Assembly: GCA_038277395.1 (NCBI GenBank)
Contig: CM076193.1
Location: 81,596,627 to 81,660,626, forward strand
Length of the DNA stretch: 64,000 nt
Direction: 5' to 3'
Source of the DNA: Dryocosmus kuriphilus
Taxonomy: Eukaryota; Arthropoda; Insecta; Hymenoptera; Cynipidae
The notes beneath the pieces are model-generated. The model was given only the letters and a program-made list of their open reading frames with translations, was not told where the DNA came from and did not search any database. The translations under genes and the position numbers were made by a program. Below are positions 1-11,821 of this stretch, piece after piece. Numbering within the stretch: the stretch's first letter is position 1; every line of letters starts with the position of its first letter.

Positions 1-1247
1 GCAGCTAGGATAGTTCTGCTCTCAAAAGCGATTACCCTCTCCTCTCCATCCTGTAACTGAGTCAGGACTGCACCCAAGCCGCTCGCACTAGCGTCGGTCT
101 GCAGGTTGAATGGGTTCTCCTCTATACTCTTGAATCTCGGATACGCTAAAACGGGTGCACCTGTCAACGCTCTCTTCAAGTGATCAAAGGCCTCCTGTTG
201 CTCTTCGCCCCAATGCCATTTGACGTTCGTTCGGAAGAGTCGAGTTAGTGGTTCGGCGACCGTTGCAAATTCTGGTATGAACCGCCGATACTATGAGGAC
301 ATCCCCATGAACCTACGTAACTGTTTAACAGTTTTTGGGGCGGGGTAGGAAGCTACTGGAGCCACCTTGTCGGGATCCACTCTCAGGCCGGCTTGATTGA
401 CGACAAACCCCAGATATCTGACTTCCGAGCAGCAAAACTGGCTCTTTTACGGATTTATCGTCAAACTCGCCTCGGCTACTCGATCGGGAACCCTTCCCAG
501 CCAAACCAGATGTTCCTCAAACGTCTCGGTGACAACAATGATGTCGTCGAGGTAACTGAACACGTTCGGTCTCATCTCCGGCGTGATTACCCTATCGATA
601 AGACGCTGGAATGTTGCTGGGGCACCCGTGAGGCCAAAAGGAATTCTCTTGAGCTCGAACAACCCCCTTCCCGGCACCGTCAATGCTGTGTACGGTTGAC
701 TGTTCTTTTCTAGTGGGATTTGATTGAAGGCTGCACTCAAATATAATTTCAAAATATATCTGGCGGCCATCAATTGCCTGAATATATCAGTCATGTAGGG
801 AAGAGGGTAGGCTTCCTTTCTAAAAATAGCGTTTAACTTACGGAAATCCAAACATAAACGAAATTTTTCCTCTGGCTTACGTACCATTACGATCGGCGCA
901 GACCATTCGCTATAAGATTCAGAGCTGATACCCTCAGCTAGCAATCGATCTACCTCCCTGTACATTATCTCTTGTACCTTTGGAGATACTATGCGGTACC
1001 TCTCTTTGATAGGAGCATGAACTCCAACGTCAATGGTATGGGTGATGAGGTGGGTCGCGCCCAACGGGGCCTGCAATTTAGGAGGGAGCTTTATCCTCAG
1101 AAACTCTTTCAAAGCTTCCTCCTCCACATTGAGTAGAGTGGCCACGCCACTACAACTCTCCTCTTCTACCAACCACTGCTTCAAAGGGTAGTGCTTGCCC
1201 TGAGAGTCAGGCATGAAAACTTTCCTAGAGCGCGAGAGAAAGGCCAT
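1..1247 (-). pseudogene. Gypsy pol: reverse transcriptase and start of RNase H
   Basis: The open stretch 1247-447 encodes the RT palm and fingers: a WSAPIVMVRKP block, LDFRKLNAIFRKEAYPLP, IPFGLTGAPATFQRLID, and the catalytic box FSYLDDIIVV (YLDD). After a frame change the strand continues to base 1 with the connection and RNase H start (LGFVVNQAGLRVDPDK, an in-frame stop, then LQTDASASGLGAVL, whose first Asp is the expected RNase H residue). Reverse transcription of the element RNA would be its role in an intact copy. The frameshift near 446 and the stop near 330 show that it is inactive. The rest of pol lies beyond the window edge. Confidence 0.88.
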
Positions 1248-1248
1248 A

Positions 1249-2193
1249 TCAAATTTTCTTTGGCCCTCCAGCCCCCAGTATCATCACTGTGTCCAGGTTA
1301 TTCGCTACCCTAACTTCGCAAATTCTAGTTACCCTATCAATTGTTATGGGTAGGTTGACTTTTCTAATAATCCTATCGGTCGAACCATTTGCTACTATCA
1401 TATGCGATTTCCTGGTACAGTCTAGTTGTCTACCGGAATTCTTAGCTATCCTATCACAGACCGATTTACGAATAAGGACGCGAGAAGATCCGTTGTCGAT
1501 TAAAGTGTCCAGGAGGCTCGAGTCGATAGTTGCCATCACATGTATCCTATTGGCAACTTCGGTAGTTTCGACTATTCCACTAATCAAGTCAGCTTCCGTG
1601 ATATTGCTCTCTAATGTCGCAATTAACTCTAAATCTTCCTCGAGGGGACGGGGCCTACTCGGGATCGGGCGGACTATCTCTTTTGACCGTTTAGATTGAG
1701 TACTTTCAGGGATGTCGTGGATCTGGGCCTCCACTGTCAATTTTATAGGTCCGTTTCCACTCGCAAGGCTATCATTGTCCGACGATATTTCCCTATCTAT
1801 CTCGTCGCCAGGCATACTGATACCCTGAAATTCCTCCATACCTATTGTCGCCTGAAATGTTGCTTTCTCGGAACCCACCTCCGGAGACTGGGGACTTGGA
1901 TCCGTTTCCCTATCGGCTCCGACCTTCGTCTGTGGTATAGCCCCGGTACGTGAAAGGGATTTTGGCAAACGAAGACCCCTATTTTCCTTAAAATCATGTG
2001 CCTTTGCCCTAGTACTCGTATTGCTCTTGATCGGGCCAAGCGAAGTTTCAGTCACGGTCTGTGGTGACTGAGAGGCAGCAAGGACCGTGCTTACTGCTTC
2101 TCCTTGGCATTTCCCGAACACTTTGGGCAGTTCTCCACCGTGAAGCCTACTGCTTTGCATTTGAAGCAGCAGAGTCTCCTGGGGGCTGCACAA
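1249..2193 (-). pseudogene. Gypsy protease region (retropepsin-like, altered active site)
   Basis: The C-terminal third of this frame has a retropepsin-like arrangement: LDTLIDNGSSRVLIRKSV, followed about 65 residues later by a hydrophobic stretch with ILGA. Retropepsins carry Asp-Thr/Ser-Gly at this site; here the triplet reads Asp-Asn-Gly, which would probably be inactive. The N-terminal part is polar and low-complexity and probably corresponds to a gag-pro linker. It lies directly upstream of the RT frame in a different reading frame, as is usual for Gypsy pol. I infer a decayed protease; the identification rests on context plus the weak D-x-G motif. Confidence 0.65.
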
Positions 2194-2939
2194 CCTTTCC
2201 GATAGTGCTCGGGTTGGTCGCCATTGAAGCAGACTGCTTCACTGGGGACCCAGACTGGATACTCGTTCTTTTTGTTACTATCAGCAGAAGACAAATTGGT
2301 CTGCTGACCTCCCCAATCCTTAAAACCATCTTGGGGGGGTCTGTCCCCAGAAAATCGCCCTGTCGTTTTCCTTACCCTTAGTGTTTGTACCCTGGTTCTT
2401 TTCGGTACCGATTGCCGAGCACTTGTCTACTTCCTCCTTTAACGCTGAGGACGGTGATTGTTTGCTGTTTTTGGGAGTTGAATGTGGTTTATAAGCGAAT
2501 TCTTTCAGAAAAGAGATTTCAGGGGGAGGTGGAGCTTTGTATTCCCTCATGTACACGTTCCATTCTTTCTCCCAGCTCCTACCGAGGCGGGAAAGTTCTC
2601 TGAAAGATCGGTATTCCAAACGACGGATAACCTTGTGACGAGCACGTATGCTCGCACATACGCTCATTGGGTTGCCTCTCGCAAGGCGGACTTGCGAGCG
2701 CATGACTAACTCTCCCACCACGCTCATCCTCACCGACCGATTGTGACCAAGCACCAAGTCGCTAAATACGAGACGCACGACGAAAATCGGCAGTCGAGTC
2801 GGGTGCGACTCTCCGAGCACCTCGGGGAGCTCTCACCCGGTGAGACTCAAACCCTCTTCCTTCCGATGGGTGTCTGCCCCCTACGGAAGGCAAAGGGACG
2901 AGGGAATCGCAAGGAGTAGGCCCCCCTACACTTCCTATT

Positions 2940-5210
2940 CCCCAGGAACGACCTGACCGAGCACGCGGCCGACGTGTACGGTTCTCGGGGTAGATGGGCA
3001 CTCCCATGGCCCCGCGAACCTAGTGCGTTGGGGGATTGATGGGCACTCCCATGGTCCCCTTACGCCACCGAGGACCGACCCGACCGACCGAACGACCGTC
3101 CGACGTGTACGGTTCACGGGCTTGACGCGCACTCCCATGACCCCGCGAACCTAGTGCGTCGGGGGATTGATGGGCACTTCCATGGTCCCCTTACGCCACT
3201 GAGGACCGACCCGACCGACCGAACGACCGTCCGACGTGTACGGTTCTCGGGGTTGATGGGCACTCCCATGGCCCCGCGAACCTAGTGCGTTGGGGGATTG
3301 ATGGGCACTCCCATGGTCCCCTTACGCCACTGAGGACCGACCCGACCGACCGAACGACCGTCCGACGTGTACGGTTCACGACGTTGATGGGCACTGCCAT
3401 GGCGCCGCGAACCTAGTGCGTTGGGGGATTGATGGGCACTCCCATGGTCCCCTTACGTCACTGAGGACCGACGTGACCGAACAAATGACCGTCCGACGTG
3501 TACGGTTCTCGGGGTTGATGGGCACTCCCATGGCCCCGCGAACCTAGTGCGTTGGGGGATTGATGGGCACTCCCATGGTCCCCTTACGCCACTGAGGACC
3601 GACCCGACCGACCGACCGAACGACCGTCCGACGTGTACGGTTCACGGGCTTGACGCGCACTCCCACGACCCCCGCGAACCTAGTGCGTCGGGGGATTGAT
3701 GGGCACTCCCATGGTCCCCTTACGCCACTGAGGACCGACCCGACCGACCGAACGACCGTCCGACGTGTACGGTTCACGGGGTTGATGGGCACTCCCATGG
3801 CCCCGCGAACCTAGTCCGTTGGGGGACTGATGGGCACTCCCATGGTCCCCTTACGTCACTGAGGACCGACCTGACCGACTGAACGACCATCCGACGTGTA
3901 CGGTTCTCGGGGTTGATGGGCACTCCCATGGCCCCGCGAACCTAGTGCGTTGGGGGATTGATGGGCACTCCCATGGTCCCCTTACGTCACAGAGAACCGA
4001 CCTGACCGAACGAACGACCGTCCGACGTGTACAGTTCACGGGGTTGAAGGGCACTCCCATGGCGTCGCGAAGCTAGTGCGTTGGGGGATTAATGGGCACT
4101 CCCATGTTCCCCTTACGTCACTGAGGACCGACCTGACCGACTGAACGACCGTCAGACGTGTACGCTTCTCGGGGTTGATGGGCACTGCCATGGCCCCGCG
4201 AACCTAGTGCGTTGGGGGATTGATGGGCACTCCCATGGTCCCCTTACGTCACTGAGGACCGACCTGACCGACTGAACGACCATCCGACGTGTACGGTTCT
4301 CGGGGTTGATGGGCACTCCCATGGCCCCGCGAACCTAGTGCGTTGGGGGATTGATGGGCACTCCCATGGTCCCCTTACGTCACAGAGAACCGACCTGACC
4401 GAACGAACGACCGTCCGACGTGTACAGTTCACGGGGTTGAAGGGCACTCCCATGGCGTCGCGAAGCTAGTGCGTTGGGGGATTAATGGGCACTCCCATGT
4501 TCCCCTTACGTCACTGAGGACCGACCTGACCGACTGAACGACCGTCAGACGTGTACGCTTCTCGGGGTTGATGGGCACTGCCATGGCCCCGCGAACCTAG
4601 TGCGTTGGGGGATTGATGGGCACTCCCATGGTCCCCTTACGTCACTGAGGACCGACCTGACCGGACAAATGACCGTCCGACGTGTACGGTTCTCGGGGTT
4701 GATGGGCACTCCCATGGCCCCGCGAATTTAGTGCGTTGGGGGATTGATGGGCACTCCCATGGTCCCCTTACGTCACTAAGGACCGACCTGACCGACTGAA
4801 CGACCATCCGACGTGTACGGTTCTCGGGGTAGATGAGCACTCCCATGGCCCCGCGAACCTAGTGCGTTGGGGGATTGATGGGCACTCCCATGGTCCCCTT
4901 ACGCCACTGAGGACCGACCCGACCGACCGAACGACCGTCCGACGTGTACGGTTCACGACGTTGATGGGCACTGCCATGGCCCCGCAAACCTAGTGCGTTG
5001 GGGGATTGATGGACACTCCCATGGTCCCCTTACGTCACTGAGGACCGACCTGACCGAACAAATGACCGTCCGACGTGTACGGTTCTCGGGGTTGATAGGC
5101 ACTCCCATGGCCCCGCGAACCTAGTGCGTTGGGGGATTGATGGGCACTCCCATGGTCCCCTTATGCCATTGAGAACCGACCTGACCGACCGGCCGAACCC
5201 GACGCGCTGG
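2940..5210. repeat. 131-bp satellite array with 393-bp higher-order structure
   Basis: About 17 head-to-tail units of 131 bp. Each unit contains two copies of the core GATGGGCACTCCCATGG, followed by CCCCGCGAACCTAGTGCG or TCCCCTTACGTCACTGAGG. Units differ by point changes, but 3841-4233 and 4234-4626 appear identical over 393 bp, which is three units, so recent homogenisation has acted on a trimer. The array lies entirely inside the solo LTR. Short open frames on the minus strand simply reflect the periodicity and are not genes. Confidence 0.93.
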
Positions 5211-5564
5211 AAGACATCCGGACTGCAACATCTCCCCGCCAGTCATGATGAGCGTGGTGGACCACCCTCCACCTCCGTACGCGCCGTGGGCCGCCGACGG
5301 CAAGGGGCTCGGGAAACCTCCGGAGAAACACCGCCGAAAGCATCGACCCCCGCGAACACCAGCAAGGGGAGGGACGCCGAGCGTCTCCCTCCCCTTGCTG
5401 ACCGACACTGCTCCGGGGGGGGGGGGCGTCAAGAGCCCATACCGCATCATATACGAAATATCCTTGCAGGGCCCGTGTTGACCCAGACACACCAGGGGCA
5501 CCGCATACTGCGGCACCGACGGGGTGCCCGACTCCCTGACGCCCACACGAACGGCACCCGCTCT

Positions 5565-6040
5565 CAGTGGGAATCCGGCACCGACACACACGCACACTTG
5601 TAAAACCGGCCCCGACACACGCACACTCTAACACACGCACCCCGACACGCGCACGCGCTCCCAACATTCGCACACACACACACGCACATTTGTAAATCCG
5701 AAACCGGCACTCGTACATCCGCACACAAACATGCAGACACATTGTAAATCCGCACACAAACATACACGCATTTTAGATCCGCACACACAAACACACACAC
5801 ACAATTGTAAATCCTACGCCGACACACGCACCCTCGAACAACTGTACACGCGCACACTCAACCAACACCCGCACACATAATCACACACACATCGCAGAGC
5901 CGCACACACACACACACATTTGTCAATCCTACACCGACACACGCACACTCGAACAACTGTACACGCGCACAATCAACCAACACCCGCACACAAACACACC
6001 ACCGACACCCGCGCACTTACGCACACACACATTGTCACCA
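5565..6040. repeat. CA-rich degenerate tandem region
   Basis: Many CACACACGCACAC runs are interspersed with TTGTAAATCC(T/G) and CGAACAACTGTACACGCGCAC. One segment around 5790-5880 recurs around 5915-6000. The region belongs to the solo LTR, between the satellite and the polyadenylation signal. The stretch 5210-5565 just before it is GC-rich and apparently unique; I see no gene in it. Confidence 0.8.
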
Positions 6041-6743
6041 CGAAAACTTGCTACAACTGTATTTTATATGTGGAGTTCAATAAATCGAGTTGACACCTCT
6101 TGCACTCAGAGAAAAGCTGTCTATCTATCCTTAAACCTGACCCTGGCTTAGACTGAAGCGTCCGTTAGGCTAGTTTAGGCAGTAGTAGGAAAAGTAAGAC
6201 CGTTACAACCTTGTGGTAGTCCGTTCGTAGACCTCTATGGACCCAGTCTAACTGGTCGACTATCGGGACTTCGTCTTCGAGTAAATTTATCAGTCTTTGA
6301 ATATTGGTTAAGTAGTGATCGATAGACTCATCTTTACCTTGAGTCCTAGCCTGAATTTGTTCTTTTACCCTTCTTTCGAAATCGTCGTCGCCGAAATGGG
6401 ATCTAAATTCCTTACAAAACTTACGCCAGCTATAGAACTCTTTTTCGTGATTTTTAAACCACTTCGACGGTATTCCCTCTAGCAGTACCGGCATAGCTAG
6501 TAATAATTCGTCATCTGTCACCCTAGTAAGTTTCCTACGATACTCGATTTTTGTCAGGAAACCATCTGCGCTTAAATCGTTTCTACCGTTAAAGGTCAAG
6601 TTCCATCCCAAAACAATTTTGCCTAGATCTCTGTTACCCTGGCGATTTCTGCCGTACGATTTGTTGCTAAAAATCGTGTCTCTGTTCGTGGAGTGATCGC
6701 GGAAACGAATGTCTTTAAAACTGATGTTACTTCTCCGCAGTCT

Positions 6744-6758
6744 ATCTATATTTATATA

Positions 6759-6817
<59 letters not shown>

Positions 6818-6821
6818 ATAT
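6744..6821. repeat. (TA)n microsatellite in gag
   Basis: A nearly pure TA run of roughly 75 bp with a few TTT interruptions. It lies inside the Gypsy gag region and adds to its disruption. Confidence 0.95.
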
Positions 6822-7788
6822 CTAGATAGATGGGAATCTATATTTAGGGCTGGGTTTCGAATTTCTGAATCTTTCAACTTCTGTCTCGGTTTACGGGATT
6901 TCATGTAAGAATTCCCCGTTTCGTCTATTCTTGAATGACATAAGGCCATTGTTTCTACTAGGGACGAGGCTATGTCTACTGGAATTCTTACTTCTCGAAA
7001 TGTCCCGCTCAGAGTCAGAGTCGCAGGTATTTCGAAACATCCTACTATTTTGATCTTTAGGGTCTTTCCTAATTGTGCCAAATTGTCTTTTTGTGGTAAT
7101 CTTGGCTCGGTATGTCTGGGCTCATTGGAGTCCCAGTGTGGTATATTCGCATTTGGTCTAATCGTTTCAGGGTGGTCCGAAGTTGTCTTCAAATTCGGAA
7201 AGGGCGAAGCGCTCTCGGCAATACGATTTGCGGGTCCCGGTTGTTTTTTACTTTGTTAAATTTTTTCAAAAGGGATTCCGCGTCCGGCAGGTAAAACGGA
7301 TCCTGCAATCCAAAAATTTGTGCATAATTAAATGACAAATTCGTTGGGTTAATCGACGGGAAAAGTGATGATTTGATTCGTGATGTCGAGACTGTACTTA
7401 CGGTACCAACGGAAGTTGTGGTATTCGCTGCTGTTTCAGTTCGTGGCAAATCTACCATTTTTTTTTTTTTTTTTTTTATAGAGGAGGTGAGAATGCAGTT
7501 TACGCACAGAGTGTAGGGCTCGGCCTATGAAAAACGGCAATACCCACTAAACTCACCTCCCCTTGCCCGCCAGACAACGACCCCGGTACCGCGTTAGCAT
7601 TAATTTAGGGCCGCTGCCTATAGGCGCCTATGTGCCGAACTTCGGCTTCTCCAGCACTTGCCTGCTTGGCTTTCTTCCTCATCTCTCACTCCCGTAGACA
7701 GTTTCTGGCGTCACCCACGGCAGTATGCCGTGAAGCATATCTAGGAGCGCCGGCCTTCCGCACTGCAGGGGGGGGGGGGTTTGTTGGT

Positions 7789-10341
7789 TCAGGGTTGTCG
7801 TTTGTCCCGTTCCTCTTCTTCTTTCTTCTTAGCGCGTAGGATCCGTTCGATCCAATGCGACACTGCTTCCCAGTTCTCTTCTGACTCAAGCATTATTTGT
7901 ACTGTGTTTGCAGGTTCTGGAACCACTCCGATTTCTTGATGTAATTTCTGGCTTTCCAGCATCCACCGCTCGCATGCGAAGAATGTGTGCTCAGCATCAT
8001 CCTCTTCGTTTCGGCAATGCCTACAGCATGGGCTGTCTCTCTTATTGCACCTATTGAGATAGGATTCAAAGAGTCCATGCCCTGTGAGGAATTGCGTGAT
8101 GTAGAAATTCACCTCGCCATGCTTTCGCTCCACCCAGAAGCCGACCCTCTCTATTAGTCGATAAGTCCATCTGCCTGTCGCGGTTTCTCTCCACCGCTGT
8201 TCCCATTTCAGGAGCGTACGTTGTCGTTCCTGGGTATGAATGTTTTCTTCATCGCCTGCCTGTTTCGGGTCATATAACCTTTTTCTCTCCAAGGCCATCA
8301 GGTCAATAGGAATTTCACCCGCGATCACCAATATGGCTGCTTCTGACACTGTCCGGTAAGCACAAGTTATGCGTAATGTGGCCTTTCTTTGTACCGTTGC
8401 CATGCATTTGCGATACTTACCTACGGTAAGCGACTCTGCCCAAATTTCTGCTCCATATAACAGAATTGATTTTGTAACGCTCATCAGGGCCTTTCGTTTA
8501 CTGGTTCTTGCCCACGCTATGTTAGGCATTATTCTTGTGAGAGCGGCTACAAGTTTAGTGGCCTTCTCTGTTGTCTTTCTAATATGTGGCCAGAAGGTGA
8601 GTTTGCTATCAACCATAACCCCCAGACACCTAATGCATGGCTGTGCTTCCACGCTTATGCCCTCAATTTCAAGTCTAAAGCCGTCGTTAAATCGCCTTTG
8701 CCTTGTTAGCACCACCATTTCGGTTTTCTGGGACGCCATAGTAAATACATTCCTTTCCATCCAATCCTGGACCTTGTGGAATACGAATGCTACTCTGCGT
8801 TGAGCCTCTTCCGGGTTTCTCGCTCTGACAACTGCCACTATATCGTAAGAAAATCCCACAATATATGCCCACAGACGTAGTTCTAACCTGAGAACCCCGT
8901 CATAAGTGGCGTTCCATAGATCAGGTCCCAGCGCCGATCCCTGTGCTACTCTGCTGTTATGTTTCTGCTTCTGACTCCTTTGGTCGTTCCGTAGCATAAC
9001 TCCCGCTCCGAAAGATAGTTATTGACCACCCTTAACAGGTAAGGGGGTACATTAAGCTGATTCTTTAGCGCATCAAGAATACCTGCCCAGCTCGCTGTGT
9101 TAAACGCATTTTTCATGTCAAATGTAACCACGATACAATAATCCCTTGTTATGTGGTTACCTTGCCACGAATTGTGTGCCGTAGCTACTACCTCCCTGAT
9201 AGCTGCGATCGTGGAATGACCTGGCCGGAAGTCATGTTGCTTTTCTGAAAGTCCTCCCGCGTCTCTAATTGCAATTCGTAGTCTGTCCCTCAGCATTTTC
9301 TCATACACTTTCCCCATAGTGTCAAGCATGCAGAGTGGTCTGTACGACGCCGGGGTAATGAGCAGGCCCTTACCCTTGTCCAGCAGCACCAGTCTCTGCA
9401 GCTTCCACCTCCGCGGAAAGATTCCTGCTGTTAGGCATGCGTTAAGCATGTCCAGAAGCAGGTAGGGGCGGTTCCTCTCGATAGCCTTTATTACTTCGGG
9501 CGGTATCCCGTCTGGACCTGGTGCCTTACGGTTCCTTAGAGATTTTACTGCTTCTCGCAGCTCCAGCATTGTAAAAAGCGGGTATTCCTCTGTAACCAGT
9601 ACTTCCGAATAATCTCTTGCCTTATGCTTTGGGAATAGTGTGTCCAGTATGCATCTCATTTTCTGTGGACTTTGCAGTCCTACCGGCGTTTGACTTCCAA
9701 ATTGTTTCGTCACAATTTGATACCCCCGGCCCCAGATGTCATTGTCCACCTCTGCACATAGACTCTTCCAGCTGTTAGCCTTGCTGCTCGCTTTGATGGC
9801 TTTGTTCAATTCTTTCTTAGTGGCTGCGTACCTTTCTGATTTCAGGATACCGCCACCACGTTTCCTCCTCCCTTGTGTCTTCCTTCTCCAGTAGAGCGCC
9901 TTCCTACGTACGTAATTCAGCGATCTCCTCCGTCCACCAATATACTTGTTTTCGGCGCCTGTTGTTGGTCTTTTTAGCCATAGATGCATTGCATGCTTTG
10001 GTGATGATTTGCATCGTCCTCTCCACCCAACATGCGGCATTCTCGGCTGCCATCACTGCGGAGTGTATCCCCGTGTTGCCTAGATCTTTATCTTTATCTT
10101 TATCTCTCTTTACCCAGACAAAGCCGGCTTCGCTTCCTGTACTTTCTACTGGGTACGTAGACACATTCTTGATCCAGATCGCAGCTGTGTGTAGCAGGTC
10201 CAAGCGCCATTCTTGGCCTTGCAGGTCATGATGTTGCTCAGAGACTATGAGCAGATCAGCATCATGTTCTCGTGCAATCTGGTCTAAAAGATTTTGGGCC
10301 AGCGGACTTCTCTGTAAATTTTCCTGTATGATAGTTATCAT
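7789..10341 (-). pseudogene. LINE ORF2: endonuclease remnant, reverse transcriptase, C-terminal zinc cluster
   Basis: The start at 10341 (MITIIQENLQRSPLAQNLL) is the typical beginning of an APE endonuclease, with the Gln-x-Asn and a Glu in LLIVSEQ. After VWVKRDKDKDKDLG the sequence jumps to the endonuclease-RT linker, so the central endonuclease is missing. The jump coincides with a short CTTTAT repeat near 10085-10105. RT motifs follow: RNRKAPGPDGIPPEVIKA, FRPGHSTIAAI, FDMKNAFNTASW, then a frameshift near 8.95-9.0 kb, and AQGSALGPDLWNATYDGVL. The catalytic box reads VGFSYDIVAVV where FADD is expected. The C-terminus has C-x2-C...H...C (CCRHCRNEEDDAEHTFFAC). It is clearly inactive. Confidence 0.85.
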
Positions 10342-11821
10342 TTAGGATCTTTTCTTTATTGCTCTTTTATACACTTCGCAATTTCTGGACCCCGCGATGT
10401 GGTCCACTCGCGTGTTAACTGTGTTTAGCTCTGCGCACATGTAACATTTAGGCTTTTTCTTGCAGTTTGAGGAAAGATGATCATCCTCACCGCATCTCCA
10501 GCATATCTTGCCTCTGTCTGTTGCTTTGCAATCCGCTGCCATATGGTTAAAGCCGTGACAGCGAAAGCATCGCGCAGCAGTCTCATGTCTCCTTACGCTG
10601 CAGTTGACCCATCCGATCTTAATGTGCCCTGCCTCTTCCAGCTTTAGTGCAAGGGGCTCCTCGATTTCCACAAAGGCCGTCAGGGATCCCCACCGATTTT
10701 TTTTTGTCAGGTTAATCTTCTGATGCCCTCCGGTTTCTGCACCAGAGAAGGTTTTTAGAGCTGCCTTAACTTCCTCTTCATCCGTTGCTGCATCTAGGTC
10801 TCGTATCACCGCCTGTCCTTTGGGCACTAAGAGCCGTACGTCCCCTGTCTTTACAATAGCAGTTTGGAGTGCTTCACCGAATTTTGTTTGGTTTCCAGGC
10901 GCTGTACCAAGCTCCAGAAGGACATTTGCAGCCCTGGCTTCCTTAACAGTCCTTACTACGACTCCTATCTCCTCCGGTTTCACCTTCATTCGGATGTCTT
11001 TGACGACATCAGCGCACTTTTTTTCCTTCAGCAAGCGTCATGAGGACCGCCTGTGGGCGCTTTCTCGCTTTCTTGCAGCCCTCTGCTATTCCCGGTTTCT
11101 TGTTGGGATTTTCCGCCCTTAAAGCAGCAGAGTTAGGTTCTGCCTCGGTTTTCCTTCTTCTTTTAAGCCTTCTTTCCCTCCACTCTGTAATACATTCTTT
11201 CACTAGCTCTTCCGTCTGTTCCCTGTATGTTCCACTCGCATGGCTGGGCGTATTACTGGCTGGTCTCTTCTTTGTTGATACATTACTGGGTGTACTTTGC
11301 TCCTCTGTAGCTTGTCGCTGGTATTTGGAATATCGTTGTGCCGCATCTTCGGCTTCGGCTTTTCGCAATTGCCCGCGCACGATGTTATTTTTCACCCCTG
11401 CCATATGCAGGTTGTCTAGAGCTAGTCGTGCCTGCTCCACTCCAGTTTTAATTTTGGACGTAGTGTTTTTATTTTTCGCCAGGTAGCTCTCCATGTTCGA
11501 CAGTGCTTGTTTAATAGCACGGATTTCCGCATTTTCTTCCTTGTCGATCGCCAGGCATTTTTGAAGCAGAGTTGCTATCCTCTTTTCCACCGGGACCTTC
11601 ACCCGATCGGTGCCAGCTTGGGATTCCATGATCTCCATGGTCTCTGGGAAACTCGGAATGTCCGGTAGGGACTGAGTTCTGGCGCCAGGCGGCGTGCGTT
11701 GAATGCACGAAGACCTGGCAAACGGACTTGTCCGCCTGTTTTCTTCCTTTCCGCTTTTGTCCAACTTCTCTTCAACGTTGGTCTTCGATATCTCTCTCCG
11801 TTTTGGTTGTTCATTAGACAT
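10342..11821 (-). pseudogene. LINE ORF1 (Gag-like nucleic-acid-binding protein), frameshifted
   Basis: The ATG is at 11821. The N-terminal half is charged and Ser/Thr-rich with a helical, probably coiled-coil stretch, then a Lys/Arg-rich tract. A frame change in an A run near 11.01-11.04 kb separates it from the C-terminal half, which has an RRM-like segment (DVVKDIRMKVKPEE onwards) and zinc knuckles: CFRCHGFNHMAADC, CWRCGEDDHLSSNC, and a third cluster starting CYMC. ORF1 proteins of this group package the element RNA. The stop lies directly before the ORF2 start. It is homologous along the C-terminal half to the ORF1 at 33871-35223 but clearly diverged from it. Confidence 0.85.

Larger units (their letters stand above)
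2634..6207 (+). mobile_element. Solo LTR (3.57 kb) carrying a satellite array
   Basis: The insert begins TGTGACGAGCACG and ends CCGTTACA, giving TG...CA termini with imperfect terminal inversion (TGTGAC / GTTACA). It is flanked by ACCT at 2630-2633 and ACCT at 6208-6211, a 4-bp duplication typical of Gypsy-type integration. Removing it rejoins the gag coding sequence in frame around a His-Lys-Val codon string. An AATAAA near 6078 on the plus strand, about 130 bp from the end, fits an R/U5 boundary and sets the orientation. No internal coding region is present, so it is read as a solo LTR. Its length comes from a 131-bp tandem array and a CA-rich block in the presumed U3. Confidence 0.72.

Noticed and set aside
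2935..4977. Repeated open frames of about 69 residues on the minus strand (MGVPINPVNRTRRTVVRS-like)
   Set aside because: They recur every 131 or 393 bp because the satellite unit lacks stops in that frame; they are a product of periodicity, not genes.
5121..5857. Several long overlapping frames on both strands
   Set aside because: GC-rich and CA-rich low-complexity sequence inside the solo LTR with Cys/Val or Pro/His-biased translations; no domain and all frames open at once.
2634..6207. Insertion as a complete LTR element rather than a solo LTR
   Set aside because: No gag or pol trace, no internal pair of direct repeats of LTR length and only one polyadenylation-like signal; the satellite occupies most of the interior.
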